DNA from: a virus
Virus record (IMG/VR): IMGVR_UViG_3300030389_003972
Location: 1-47,296 of that record
Reading direction: 5' to 3' (one strand)
DNA: 47,296 nt
Shown here: positions 6,850 through 13,557 of the stretch, piece after piece
How positions within the stretch are numbered: position 1 is the first letter of the stretch
How the letters are laid out: each line of letters starts with the position of its first letter
Program-made: the position numbers and the translations under genes
The notes under the pieces: generated by a model
Told to the model about the DNA's origin: nothing
Databases searched by the model: none
Seen by the model: only the letters and a program-made list of their open reading frames with translations

Positions 6850-7064
6850 ACATGCCGTGGTGGAGAGGTGGGCCAGAGGGCCAAGTGCAGCTACGCGAAA
6901 GCGATAATGGGTTTGAGCTTGCCTTGCAAGAGGAAGGCGAAGAGAAGTTTCAGGTGGTTTTGACCACTATAGAGTTGATGTTTCTTGGTGACGCCCTGGG
7001 GGTAATCAAGGACAGATGGATAAGCACACACATGGAGGAAGACTATGAGTTCGTTGACAACTAA
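6846..7064 (+). CDS. Hypothetical protein between exonuclease and RecT (72 aa)
   Basis: The ATG at 6846 overlaps the exonuclease stop (ATGA); an in-frame ATG at 6852 is an alternative. The protein is acidic (LALQEEGEEKFQVV, THMEEDYEFVDN). Its 3' end overlaps the RecT start by 20 nt and provides the GGAGG for RecT. Conserved tight packing suggests a role in the recombination module, but no family is recognised. Confidence 0.72.
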   Translation: MNMPWWRGGPEGQVQLRESDNGFELALQEEGEEKFQVVLTTIELMFLGDALGVIKDRWISTHMEEDYEFVDN

Positions 7065-7797
7065 AATAAACCCGGTGGTAGCGGCGCAAAACCGCGATGC
7101 TTACGGGGTCATAGAGGGCCTGAAGGGGCAGCTTATGGCTGCGCTCCCAAAGCAGCTAGGCCCGACCCGATATGCACGCATTTTGGTGACTGAGCTGCGG
7201 CGCAACCCAAAGCTCATGCAGTGCGACCCGGTCACTTTGCTGGGCTCACTGATGCTGTCGGCACAGCTAGGTCTTGAGCCGGGAACAGGCCAGGTCTACT
7301 TGCTGCCGTTCAAGCGCCAGGTGCAGATGATCATCGGCTTCCAAGGCCTTATTAAGCTGGCTCACCAAGCCGGTGTGACCATTCACCCGCCTCGTATTGT
7401 GCGAGAGGGCGACCTATTTGAAGTGGACTACGGCAACATTGACCAGCCGGTAGTGCATAAGCCCGCACTGACCGATGCCCCGATGACTCACGTATGGTGT
7501 GCGGCTACAGGAGAGCACATGATGCCGGTGGTCGAGGTGATGAGCAAGGCACAGATTGATTTGGTGATGCGCTCGTCGCAGAGCAAGGGTAAGTTCGGTC
7601 CTTGGAAAGATCACTACGAAGAGATGGCACGCAAGACAGTAGTTCGACGACTTGCGAAGTACCTGCCAAAAAGCTCCGAGATGCACACCGCAGAGCGTGT
7701 TGACGGCAACGTCGTCACCGCAGAGGACTTTGATGACACTAGCGGTGAGTGGGAAGGCGAAGTGCAGATGATAGAGGGAGAGGGAACTAATGAATAA
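7045..7797 (+). CDS. recT: RecT-family single-strand annealing protein (250 aa)
   Basis: The protein anneals complementary ssDNA and works with the YqaJ exonuclease. Characteristic sequence is present: LLGSLMLSAQLGLEPGTGQV and YLLPFKRQVQMIIGFQGLI (about 66-105), then VWCAATGE and the GPWKDHYEEMARKTVVRRLA block (about 184-203). The C-terminus is acidic, as is usual. GGAGG lies 7 nt before ATG. It overlaps SSB by 8 nt. Confidence 0.96.
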   Translation: MSSLTTKINPVVAAQNRDAYGVIEGLKGQLMAALPKQLGPTRYARILVTELRRNPKLMQCDPVTLLGSLMLSAQLGLEPGTGQVYLLPFKRQVQMIIGFQGLIKLAHQAGVTIHPPRIVREGDLFEVDYGNIDQPVVHKPALTDAPMTHVWCAATGEHMMPVVEVMSKAQIDLVMRSSQSKGKFGPWKDHYEEMARKTVVRRLAKYLPKSSEMHTAERVDGNVVTAEDFDDTSGEWEGEVQMIEGEGTNE

Positions 7798-8182
7798 GAA
7801 CATTGTATTGCTGGCTGGACGTATCGGCCAAGACCCAGAGGTGAGAGAGACGGCCAGTGGAAAGCTGGCAAAGTTTAGTTTAGCCACATCCGAGACGTGG
7901 AAGGGTCGCGACGGAGAGAAAAAAGAGAAGACACAGTGGCATAGATGCGTTGCATTTGGCCGCACGGCTGACTTTATCGCAGAGCGAATGGCTAAGGGCG
8001 CAGGCGTTTTCATCGAAGGCACCATAGAGTACGGCGAGTATACAACCAAGGATGGCGAGGTGAGGAAGACCACGGATATTAAATGCCACCGTCTCGATGT
8101 GTGGAAATGGCCTGAAACAGCAGGCGCACGCCCTGCACAGGCGCACAAGGCCAAGTACGCTGATGACGACATTCCTTTCTAA
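7790..8182 (+). CDS. ssb: Single-stranded DNA-binding protein (130 aa)
   Basis: This OB-fold SSB starts MNKNIVLLAGRIGQDPEVR and contains the expected KLAKFSLATSE, TQWHRCVAFGRTADF and GVFIEGTIEYGEY blocks. The C-terminus DDDIPF is the conserved acidic tip that binds partner proteins. It is short for a bacterial SSB (about 170 aa) but normal for phages. It overlaps RecT upstream and shares one base with the next gene (TAATG). Confidence 0.97.
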   Translation: MNKNIVLLAGRIGQDPEVRETASGKLAKFSLATSETWKGRDGEKKEKTQWHRCVAFGRTADFIAERMAKGAGVFIEGTIEYGEYTTKDGEVRKTTDIKCHRLDVWKWPETAGARPAQAHKAKYADDDIPF

Positions 8183-9003
8183 TGAATGCTAACAAGGAAG
8201 CAAAAGAGCTGCTTGGGATGTCCCCCGAGGGGCTAGAAGAGTACATTGCTGACGAGTTGTCGGCTATCGACACCACCGGGGACCGCAAGCGAAGTGCCTA
8301 TTTGGGCATGGCGCTGCGCGTGCTCCGTGAAATACGCGGTGGCGGGGTCAGGGACGCCAAGGAGCTGGCTACGGCCTTTTCTAAGGTGGCCTCTGACCTC
8401 ATTGAAAGGGCGGCACCGCTTACTCAGAGCCAAGAGGTCGAGGTCGAAGAGTCTTTTTGGCAGTCTATTGCTGGCGACGTGTCGCACAAGCAGCCTAGCG
8501 TAGAAAATCACACCTTTTTAGGCGGTGTCGAGCAACGCGCTAAGAATCTGGAGCTGGACCCTGTCAGCCGAGAGGTCGAGGTAAACGAAAAAGCCAAGGA
8601 ACTGGCTCGCCAGGTGCTCAAAGAGGTACCCAAAGAGGCAAGAAAGGCGGCAGAAAAAAGAAAATATAGGGAAAATGTGAGGTCCGTACCGTTTCGCAGA
8701 GAAAAAGAGCGCGTTGAAAAAGCCAGGAAGTACTTTCAGCTTCGTGTTGATGGCATAGGCCGCGAAGATGCCGCTGCTATGGTCAAAATAAACCGCACTA
8801 CGGCCAGAAAGTACGACACAAATGGTCCAGAGGGCCTGAAAGTGCAGGCTAAGTATGCAGAGCATGAGAATCCAAAGCTCAGAATACAGCCGATAGTGAT
8901 TAGCGGCTGGCCTACGGCTGATGTCGTTGAAAGGCTGCAAATGGACAGCATCAAGCTGGAGCGGAAGATTCGAGCCCAAGAAAAACTGAAGCTGAACCAA
9001 TAA
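8182..9003 (+). CDS. Hypothetical protein with C-terminal helix-turn-helix (273 aa)
   Basis: The start overlaps the SSB stop by one base. The first 190 residues are charged and helical (ARQVLKEVPKEARKAAEKRK). At about 190-215, YFQLRVDGIGREDAAAMVKI followed by NRTTARKYD reads as a helix-turn-helix of the transposase or sigma-region type. It is the last gene of the replication operon and ends 5 bp before a strong hairpin. It may be a DNA-binding regulator or a replication accessory; I cannot decide between them. Confidence 0.75.
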   Translation: MNANKEAKELLGMSPEGLEEYIADELSAIDTTGDRKRSAYLGMALRVLREIRGGGVRDAKELATAFSKVASDLIERAAPLTQSQEVEVEESFWQSIAGDVSHKQPSVENHTFLGGVEQRAKNLELDPVSREVEVNEKAKELARQVLKEVPKEARKAAEKRKYRENVRSVPFRREKERVEKARKYFQLRVDGIGREDAAAMVKINRTTARKYDTNGPEGLKVQAKYAEHENPKLRIQPIVISGWPTADVVERLQMDSIKLERKIRAQEKLKLNQ

Positions 9004-9036
9004 AAAACCCCTGCCACCCATGAAGGGCAGCAGGGG
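9002..9036 (-). terminator. Rho-independent terminator for the leftward integrase operon
   Basis: CCCCTGC-CA-CCC-ATGAA-GGG-CA-GCAGGGG (9008-9036) forms a 10-bp stem with one internal loop. On the minus strand it is followed directly by six T residues (complement of 9002-9007). It ends the integrase transcript and, as a hairpin, may also block the rightward transcript coming from 9003. Confidence 0.85.
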
Positions 9037-9046
9037 CCACACACGT

Positions 9047-9063
9047 GGGGCAGGGAGTGCCCC
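9047..9063. terminator. Second hairpin in the convergent gap
   Basis: GGGGCA-GGGAG-TGCCCC is a perfect 6-bp stem. There is no T run on either side, so it may help rightward termination or protect 3' ends. Beyond these two hairpins the 105-bp gap 9004-9108 shows nothing I can name. It would be a natural place for attP, but no core can be identified from the phage alone. Confidence 0.45.
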
Positions 9064-9108
9064 GAGAAATAACTAGCCGTGACACTATCGCCGGTTAGCG
9101 TGTTTTAG

Positions 9109-10008
9109 TCAACCTATACTGATTAGTTTACTCACAGACAGTGCATCGTTTTTCCTTCGGTCGTCATACAGGCTAACCGTGTCTGACTTGACGTGTCGGC
9201 TAAACCTTTGCACCGTTCTGATATCCCCGTCAGTGGCATCTAAAGCGGCTGTGATGGCTGTGTGACGTATTCCGTGGGGAGTTGCTCGGACATTGGCTTT
9301 TGCGCCCATAGACTTGATTATTCTGCATATACTGCGACCCGTAAGTCTCTTGCCATAGCTCTTAGGGTCTTGGGCAATGAACACTGGCTGGTTTGGCTCT
9401 GGATTGGGGTGTTCGCTTTTCCATTTGTTCAGTGCGTGCATGGTTTTTTCTGTAATGCTTATGCGCTCTGATTGTTTTCTGCCTTTCCCGGTTATCTCAA
9501 TGGACTGACTGCCAAAGTCAACGTGCCTCCAGTCCATTTTTGCTATCTCCCCGCGCCGCAGTCCGTTGTTAGCCATCAAAACAAGCAACGCTCTGTCTCT
9601 GAGGCTGCTGGACGCCTCGTACATGCGCTTGACTGCCTGCAAGCCTGGACCGCGTGTGTCGCGATACGCTTTTGACGGCACGTTTGGTATTTCAATGGTG
9701 TTTGACGACCATCCAAACATTCTAGCGGCCTTCAGTAGACTTTTTATCGACGTCAGCCTGCTGTTTATCGTAGCAGCGGCGAGTCCAGTGCTACTTAGCC
9801 ATGACTTGTAGCGTACTACCACAAGATTTGCTTCGCCCTGTGACCCACGGACCACCGCTTGCACACCGCTAAATGGCTCAGGTTCTGATTGACTCCACCT
9901 TTCAAACACCTCGATGCCTTTGAGGTATGACCGTCTGGTGTTTGCGTCGTGCGATTGCAGCCAGTCGTTTACGAGTGAGTTGCTACTGGTCTTTACTAAA
10001 CTCTGCAC
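9109..10008 (-). CDS. int: Tyrosine-family integrase / site-specific recombinase (299 aa)
   Basis: The enzyme integrates the phage at an att site. The catalytic residues are visible: Arg in NGLRRGEIAKMDW (about R151), Lys in GKGRKQSER (about K175), HGIR in ATPHGIRHTAI (H245, R248), the second His in RFSRHVKSDT (about H272) and the nucleophile Tyr in VSLYDD (about Y281). The N-terminal core-binding domain (NDWLQSHDANTRRSYLKGIE, about 14-33) is present. I choose the GTG at 10008, with GGAGG 6 nt upstream, over the ATG at 10029, which has no SD. It overlaps the HTH gene by 26 nt and is followed by a terminator. This implies a temperate phage. Confidence 0.95.
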   Translation of the reverse strand: MQSLVKTSSNSLVNDWLQSHDANTRRSYLKGIEVFERWSQSEPEPFSGVQAVVRGSQGEANLVVVRYKSWLSSTGLAAATINSRLTSIKSLLKAARMFGWSSNTIEIPNVPSKAYRDTRGPGLQAVKRMYEASSSLRDRALLVLMANNGLRRGEIAKMDWRHVDFGSQSIEITGKGRKQSERISITEKTMHALNKWKSEHPNPEPNQPVFIAQDPKSYGKRLTGRSICRIIKSMGAKANVRATPHGIRHTAITAALDATDGDIRTVQRFSRHVKSDTVSLYDDRRKNDALSVSKLISIG

Positions 10009-10495
10009 GGAGTACCTCCATAGTCGCATCCAGGGGCGGCGGTATGATTGGAGCCCACCGTTGTATCAGTGATTGCAGGCTAAACTTCCTGGCGTTTGGG
10101 CCTTCAAAGTCAGACCGGTCATACACTCCCACTGTCCCAGCTAGAGACTCACCATCTACACCAACCGCTTTTGTGTTCCACCAGACCAGAAAGCCCACGG
10201 CGTTGTCTGGTAGCAGGTCCAGTATGTTTTCTGTCCTCTTGATGGGGCCACGCCACACCGAGCCTGCTTTCGTATGCCTTTCGAGGGATTGCAGGTATAT
10301 CTCGCTAATGGGTGGCACTCCCCCTTTGCGGTATTCTAAAAACCATAGGCTGACTGCCGCACTGGATATGCCTAGCTTTTCTGCAAGACTGGCGCATGGC
10401 CGGTCTACAATATAATCTCCGTATTCGTCTATGTACCTGCCGATTGTGGCCTTTCCAAATCGCTCGCGAGCGTTGGACCCTAGTTTGATTGGCAT
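9983..10495 (-). CDS. Helix-turn-helix DNA-binding regulator (170 aa)
   Basis: Residues about 34-57 (CASLAEKLGISSAAVSLWFL) form a classical helix-turn-helix. The rest (NILDLLPDNAVGFLVWWNTK, VGVDGESLAGTVGVYDRSDF) is unfamiliar. It lies directly upstream of, and overlapping, the integrase, the usual place for a lysogeny repressor or excisionase/control gene. It is preceded by the ACACACACGGAGAA leader 5 nt before ATG. It is the best candidate in the genome for the protein that reads the TCAAGTGACTTGA palindromes, but this is inference. The domain after the HTH is not S24 peptidase-like, so SOS-type self-cleavage is not suggested. Confidence 0.8.
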   Translation of the reverse strand: MPIKLGSNARERFGKATIGRYIDEYGDYIVDRPCASLAEKLGISSAAVSLWFLEYRKGGVPPISEIYLQSLERHTKAGSVWRGPIKRTENILDLLPDNAVGFLVWWNTKAVGVDGESLAGTVGVYDRSDFEGPNARKFSLQSLIQRWAPIIPPPLDATMEVLRAEFSKDQ

Positions 10496-10692
10496 TTTTC
10501 TTCTCCGTGTGTGTCTTCTGAAATTATCAAGTTTACAGGTTTATCGCAATGTGGATCGAAGTCACCACACTGAGGGCAATGTTCGCCAACTGGCACGGGC
10601 TCGCCGCAACATAGGTCGTAGTCCTCCCATTGCGGCGGGGGTGTAGTTTTCCAGTGGTCGTAATTCAACTTCGTTGCTCGAATGTAAGCCAC
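10480..10692 (-). CDS. Small Cys-rich protein, zinc-ribbon-like (70 aa)
   Basis: The protein contains LCCGEPVPVGEHCPQCGDFD with a further PHCDK, a Cys pattern that resembles a short zinc ribbon. The start is GTG at 10692, inside the 3' end of the upstream gene (28-nt overlap), with no clear SD; a shorter form is possible. Its stop overlaps the HTH gene start by 16 nt. The function is unknown; the metal-binding motif suggests nucleic-acid or protein interaction. Confidence 0.65.
   Translation of the reverse strand: MAYIRATKLNYDHWKTTPPPQWEDYDLCCGEPVPVGEHCPQCGDFDPHCDKPVNLIISEDTHGEEKCQSN
10501..10539 (-). promoter_or_regulatory. CACACACGGAGAA leader and operator half site before the HTH gene
   Basis: Minus-strand ACACACACGGAGAA (10514-10501) provides the SD for the ATG at 10495. 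Thirteen bases upstream, TCAAGT (plus strand 10527-10532) is an operator half site, and the minus strand reads CTTGATAAT, which could serve as a -10 (GATAAT). This would give the HTH gene its own, possibly self-regulated, start within the operon. Confidence 0.45.
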
Positions 10693-10856
10693 CGCTCGTA
10701 GTCCGGGTTAGGCTTGCGGTTTGGCGGCTCAATCCACACCTTGTACCAAGAGGGCCATATGGTTTCGACGTAGTCCTCTGCCTGCTGTTGGGTCTCAAAG
10801 TACTCGATGATTTCTTCTGGCTCGTCGATGTCGGTGCGTCCGATTACTGTGTACAT
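10665..10856 (-). CDS. Small acidic hypothetical protein (63 aa)
   Basis: A near-perfect SD (AAGGAGG, 5 nt before ATG) supports this gene. The sequence MYTVIGRTDIDEPEEIIEYF followed by ETQQQAEDYVETIW looks like a short beta-strand/helix protein and is strongly acidic. PSWYKVWIEPPNRKPNPDYE follows. Small acidic proteins of this size in early phage regions often act by binding host proteins; nothing specific can be said here. It belongs to the operon running from 12049 to 9109. Confidence 0.7.
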   Translation of the reverse strand: MYTVIGRTDIDEPEEIIEYFETQQQAEDYVETIWPSWYKVWIEPPNRKPNPDYERWLTFEQRS

Positions 10857-10895
10857 AGTCTCCTCCTTATGCGCTGCGTTGCTCTTCTTCCTCGA

Positions 10896-11456
10896 TTATT
10901 GCGACGGCTCGCACTCGATTACGTCGTACTCAAACTGGAATCCAATGTCGCGGTGCAGGTCCAGAACCTTTTTTAGCTGCCTACAGCATCGCTCGATGTG
11001 GCCATAACTTAGCTCGCCTGCCTCGGTTTTCAGGCTCATAATACTTGCATAACTCGAAAGCTGGTGAATCGAATTTCTCGCATCATAACGCTTCGCTGGG
11101 TAGTCCTTTGTGCGCTTGATAAGTTCTTGTGCGCGCTTCGACGGCTGCTTTGTTAGGAACCCCCTGCCCACGCCGTCCGCATGGGAGACTGGCCTGGCGA
11201 ACTGGCCCTTTGTAGGGTCGTACACCGTGCCGGTGTCTCGGCTTTTCAGAAACCAGTGAGTCACTCCTTCGTGTTTGACGGTGCAAGGCTTTAGGTTTGC
11301 TTCAGGCAGCATGTGATACAGCGCCTCGCAAGCTATGTAGCAGTGACCAGCCAGGGGGTTGCTTCGACCTCGGTACTCTTTCTTTCTAAGGTCATCGCAG
11401 CGCATCAGCGTGGTCTGTATGGTGTCCATTACTTCAAAAATTTCTGAGTCTTCCAT
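10896..11456 (-). CDS. Putative cysteine protease/transglutaminase-like fold protein (186 aa)
   Basis: The region YRGRSNPLAGHCYIACEALY (Cys about 39), KHEGVTHWFL (His about 67) and GTVYDPTKGQF (Asp about 80) shows a Cys-His-Asp order with spacing typical of small papain-like or NlpC/P60-like enzymes. Proteins with NPxAGHCYxAxEAxYHL and a following DPTxxQF recur in phages and are usually left as hypothetical. GGGAGG lies 8 nt before ATG. The C-terminal half is basic and helical. Possible roles are peptidase, amidase or de-modifying enzyme. The fold assignment is inference from motif spacing. Confidence 0.75.
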   Translation of the reverse strand: MEDSEIFEVMDTIQTTLMRCDDLRKKEYRGRSNPLAGHCYIACEALYHMLPEANLKPCTVKHEGVTHWFLKSRDTGTVYDPTKGQFARPVSHADGVGRGFLTKQPSKRAQELIKRTKDYPAKRYDARNSIHQLSSYASIMSLKTEAGELSYGHIERCCRQLKKVLDLHRDIGFQFEYDVIECEPSQ

Positions 11457-11474
11457 CTCTTTGGCCTCCCTTGC

Positions 11475-11804
11475 CTAGAACTTGTACTTGTTTGCGAGCG
11501 CAGCCATACATAGCTCGCGCGCCTCGTCGTGAGTCATTTCATCAAGCGTCCCGTCAACCCATATTTGCTCGCCATCTTCGTGAACCTCGTAGCTAATCTC
11601 GGCTACATGCGGCACCTGATAGCCGTCGAACACGTCGAACTGATCCCAACCTGCCGGTAGCTTCGCGTAATCCGTTCGGGCGTGCTCTGGTTTTCTGCAA
11701 TATAGCAGCACATGACACACATATTTGTCCGGGTTATCAGTCGTAGTGTGCCAGTCCTGTACTACGTGTGGTTCATTTGTTGGCCTGAAGTCTTGCCGGT
11801 TCAT
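11475..11804 (-). CDS. Hypothetical protein (109 aa)
   Basis: The start overlaps the stop of the upstream gene (ATGA). The sequence has DKYVCHVLLYCRKPEHARTD, PHVAEISYEVHEDGEQIWVD and a C-terminal EMTHDEARELCMAALANKYK. The C-terminal pattern (H.EAR..A...L) resembles that of the 104-aa protein at 12205 (SHEQARQWALDDLI), and both start MN, have xxCHVLxx near residue 28 and WVD/DGT-like middle parts. The two may be distant paralogues. No function is known. Confidence 0.72.
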   Translation of the reverse strand: MNRQDFRPTNEPHVVQDWHTTTDNPDKYVCHVLLYCRKPEHARTDYAKLPAGWDQFDVFDGYQVPHVAEISYEVHEDGEQIWVDGTLDEMTHDEARELCMAALANKYKF

Positions 11805-12049
11805 ACCTTCACCATCTCAGTGTTTGTGTAAATTACATGACCGTTGCCGTCGTGTTGTGTTTCCATTTGCCAGTGCTCTGGCATATCAGATCGGATAGAT
11901 TCAATGTCTTTTGAGCTATCGACGTACAGCATTTGGTTTCCATTGTTGTCTACACTCAGTGCCTCGGGTCCAAGGCCGTGCTTGTTGGCAAATTGACCGG
12001 GTGCTAGCTTTTGAAATATGACGTACATTATATCTGATACGTGATTCAT
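11801..12049 (-). CDS. Hypothetical protein (82 aa)
   Basis: The sequence MNHVSDIMYVIFQKLAPGQF continues with NKHGLGPEALSVDNNGNQML and EMVKV. The pattern, with two strands flanking an NxHG...DNNGN turn, suggests a small alpha/beta protein. It is the first gene after the 12.1-kb promoter, with ACACACGAGG 8 nt before the ATG, and is coupled to the next gene by an ATGA overlap. I recognise no family. Confidence 0.72.
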   Translation of the reverse strand: MNHVSDIMYVIFQKLAPGQFANKHGLGPEALSVDNNGNQMLYVDSSKDIESIRSDMPEHWQMETQHDGNGHVIYTNTEMVKV

Positions 12050-12056
12050 TTTTGTT

Positions 12057-12120
12057 ACCTCGTGTGTGTTAAGCGTGGCCGCACAGTATCAACTGCACGC
12101 CACACCGTCAAGTCACTTTA
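12057..12120 (-). promoter_or_regulatory. Leftward promoter with near-perfect operator and CACACACGAGG leader
   Basis: TTGACG (12111-12106), a 17-nt spacer and TACTGT (12088-12083) make a promoter. The -35 lies within TCAAGTCACTTTA (12108-12120), which is the TCAAGTGACTTGA palindrome with one mismatch in a half site. The transcript would begin near 12076 and carry AACACACACGAGG before the ATG at 12049. It is the likely promoter of the 12049-9109 operon, including the HTH gene and the integrase. Confidence 0.65.
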
Positions 12121-12137
12121 TTCAATAGGGTGTACCA

Positions 12138-12155
12138 CCCGCGAGTAAACGCGGG
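12138..12155 (-). terminator. Hairpin downstream of the 12.2-13.4 kb operon
   Basis: CCCGCG-AGTAAA-CGCGGG is a perfect 6-bp GC stem, about 50 bp past the stop at 12205 in the direction of leftward transcription. It lacks a T run and is only a possible terminator. The remainder of the 155-bp gap 12050-12204 holds the promoter above. Confidence 0.4.
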
Positions 12156-12204
12156 GATACCTAGTAATTTCAATGGCTTATAGTAAGCATGAACAGTTAC
12201 TGAC

Positions 12205-12519
12205 TCAGGCCAGTTCATCGTTCAGTACTGCCCACTCATAGGTTTCGATTAGGTCGTCTAATGCCCATTGCCGTGCTTGCTCGTGGCTTTCGGGATGTTC
12301 TGTGTTCGCATGCAATCCCTTACATTCAAGCTCCCCCGTGTCATGTTCCATGTAGCGGACGCACACAACCAATGGCACCGAAGTCCAGTTGCCGTTCATC
12401 TCACGCCATCCCGAGCCTGGGTGACTCACTAGTACGTGACACCGCCACTCGCGTTCGACCTTGTACCAGTCTTTGACGATCAAGAACTCGTCGTCGTCGC
12501 TTAGTTCTAGGTGGTTCAT
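12205..12519 (-). CDS. Hypothetical acidic protein (104 aa)
   Basis: The sequence begins MNHLELSDDDEFLIVKDWYK and contains EREWRCHVLVSHPGSGWREM, VRYMEHDTGELECKG and SHEQARQWALDDLIETYEWA. It is Trp-rich and acidic. The start overlaps the stop of the 200-aa gene (ATGA). Similarities in layout to the 109-aa protein at 11475 suggest a shared fold. It is probably an accessory protein expressed early from the leftward operon. No known domain is apparent. Confidence 0.72.
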   Translation of the reverse strand: MNHLELSDDDEFLIVKDWYKVEREWRCHVLVSHPGSGWREMNGNWTSVPLVVCVRYMEHDTGELECKGLHANTEHPESHEQARQWALDDLIETYEWAVLNDELA

Positions 12520-13118
12520 GCGTTTACTCCCCGTAGGAAATCTTCTATTGCTGCTGCTGCTGATTCACCAAGCCAAACTCGCAAGTCTCGCTCGATGCGT
12601 TCGTTAATCCACTCATGGGCATTCGATGTCGCCTCGCTGATTGCGTCTATCAAGCGTTCCAGCTCTGGCCCGTATTGATCCTGGTACTTCCAAGGTACCG
12701 TGACTGCCCGGTGGCCGTGCCGTTGGGCCTCAGAGCGGTAAACAATTGCGCCAAAGCCGACCTCGTAGCCGCATCGGTTGTACCCGTACCAGTAGTCTGA
12801 GTACCTTTCTCTTTCCACGGTGATGTGGTCGGTGATGTACTCTGGTAGGTGCCGACGCTCGCGCTCACCCGGTGGGGTATTTACCGTACCTAGTTTGTCT
12901 AGCTCTCGGTGTACGGCGTCCTGCCATTCGCTGGCGTACTCTTTTAGTAAATACTCCTTGCCGTCGCTGTAGCCATCGCAGTATTGAAATTTTGTTTCGC
13001 CAGTTCGCAAGCATTGATACGGAAAGCTGAAATCAGTGAATAGATACTCGGTGCTATCGCATAGCACCAAGTGAACCCCGTCCAGCTTGTCCTCTGTCCA
13101 TTTTGTTGCGGCTTCCAT
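12516..13118 (-). CDS. Hypothetical protein (200 aa)
   Basis: The ATG at 13118 shares a base with the stop of the preceding gene (TAATG) and has GGAGG 7 nt upstream; the longer open frame to 13232 is not needed. The protein is rich in Tyr, Trp and charged residues (RERYSDYWYGYNRCGYEVGF, HEWINERIERDLRVWLGES). The C-terminus is helical and may be an interaction surface. There is no signal peptide, no membrane segment and no motif I can assign. Confidence 0.72.
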   Translation of the reverse strand: MEAATKWTEDKLDGVHLVLCDSTEYLFTDFSFPYQCLRTGETKFQYCDGYSDGKEYLLKEYASEWQDAVHRELDKLGTVNTPPGERERRHLPEYITDHITVERERYSDYWYGYNRCGYEVGFGAIVYRSEAQRHGHRAVTVPWKYQDQYGPELERLIDAISEATSNAHEWINERIERDLRVWLGESAAAAIEDFLRGVNA

Positions 13119-13130
13119 TACTTTACCTCC
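13115..13130. repeat. 16-bp start-site repeat, copy 1
   Basis: CCATTACTTTACCTCC occurs here and at 13336-13351. On the minus strand it reads GGAGGTAAAGTAATGG and covers SD, spacer and start codon of two neighbouring genes. An identical ribosome-binding cassette in front of two unrelated coding sequences points to duplication or recombination at gene borders. Confidence 0.8.
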
Positions 13131-13339
13131 TGGAAAGACTCTGGAATTTCTTGCCCCAGAATGAGATACTTTGTGTCCTTTGTTTTGTTGTTGTGAATGT
13201 CCACATGAGTATGCACATCTCTGGTCTGCCAATTTAGGTACACAGCTATGTGGAAGTCCCCAACCTCGATGGTAATCGAGTCCATGGACGGGTAGAAGTT
13301 GGTGACTTTCATACCGTCTTCTATCGTTATGTTTTCCAT
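13118..13339 (-). CDS. Hypothetical beta-rich protein (73 aa)
   Basis: The ATG at 13339 is preceded by GGAGG 7 nt upstream (start-site repeat copy 2). The protein alternates strand-like segments (MENITIEDGMKVTNFYP, SITIEVGDFHIAVYLNW, DVHTHVDIHNNKTKD) and looks like a small all-beta domain. The frame extending to 13447 would need a GTG and overlaps the 29-aa gene, so it is rejected. Its stop is coupled to the next start. The role is unknown. Confidence 0.75.
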   Translation of the reverse strand: MENITIEDGMKVTNFYPSMDSITIEVGDFHIAVYLNWQTRDVHTHVDIHNNKTKDTKYLILGQEIPESFQEVK

Positions 13340-13351
13340 TACTTTACCTCC
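13336..13351. repeat. 16-bp start-site repeat, copy 2
   Basis: This is identical to 13115-13130, 221 bp away, and gives the minus-strand GGAGGTAAAGTAATGG translation start of the 73-aa gene. Confidence 0.8.
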
Positions 13352-13440
13352 TACATGCCGGGGCGGTTGAGCATATCCGCCGCTACAGATAGAACAGCTA
13401 CCAATACATAGAACGAGGTAAGACTTGCTATATACAACAT
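13351..13440 (-). CDS. Single-span membrane microprotein (29 aa)
   Basis: The reading frame begins at the ATG at 13440, which follows the CACACACGGAGAA leader at the same distance as in neighbouring genes. It encodes MLYIASLTSFYVLVAVLSVA and ends ADMLNRPGM, a single hydrophobic helix with short polar ends. The stop (TAG) lies directly against the SD of the next gene. Such microproteins in phages often modulate host membrane proteins. The evidence is the leader, the hydrophobic pattern and gene packing; it is too short for family recognition. Confidence 0.65.
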   Translation of the reverse strand: MLYIASLTSFYVLVAVLSVAADMLNRPGM

Positions 13441-13447
13441 GATTCAC

Positions 13448-13460
13448 TTCTCCGTGTGTG
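13448..13460 (-). promoter_or_regulatory. CACACACGGAGAA leader before the 29-aa gene
   Basis: The minus-strand sequence is CACACACGGAGAA, with GGAG 8-9 nt before the ATG at 13440. It is one of eight copies (one variant) on this strand. A promoter is not obvious upstream, where the region is filled with hairpins. Confidence 0.6.
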
Positions 13461-13474
13461 CTTTGCTAGTTACT

Positions 13475-13557
13475 GCCTTGTCCCCCAAGGCGTACGCCAT
13501 CATTGCAGGCGCGGGGCCGTCTACCATAGACGACTGCCGGGATGTTAGCGCCATCCC
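13475..13557 (-). ncRNA. Cluster of three perfect hairpins in a 126-bp intergenic gap
   Basis: GCCTTG-TCCCC-CAAGGC (13475-13491), CGTCTA-CCA-TAGACG (13518-13532) and GGGATG-TTAGCGC-CATCCC (13539-13557) lie in tandem between the 205-aa gene and the leader of the 29-aa gene. The one next to the stop at 13567 may terminate transcription, although no T run follows. The others could form a structured 5' region or small RNA. The assignment is tentative. Confidence 0.35.

Noticed and set aside
7414-8172. Long minus-strand frames opposite recT/ssb (and similar ones opposite DnaB and portal)
   Set aside because: They are complements of well-identified genes, with no SD and no homology.
9004-9108. attP core next to the integrase
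   Set aside because: Plausible place, but no core, arm sites or tRNA match can be shown without a host sequence.
13118-13447. 109-aa version of the 73-aa gene starting GTG at 13447
   Set aside because: It would ignore the strong SD-ATG at 13339 and run over the 29-aa gene; the leader spacing fits ATG 13440 instead.
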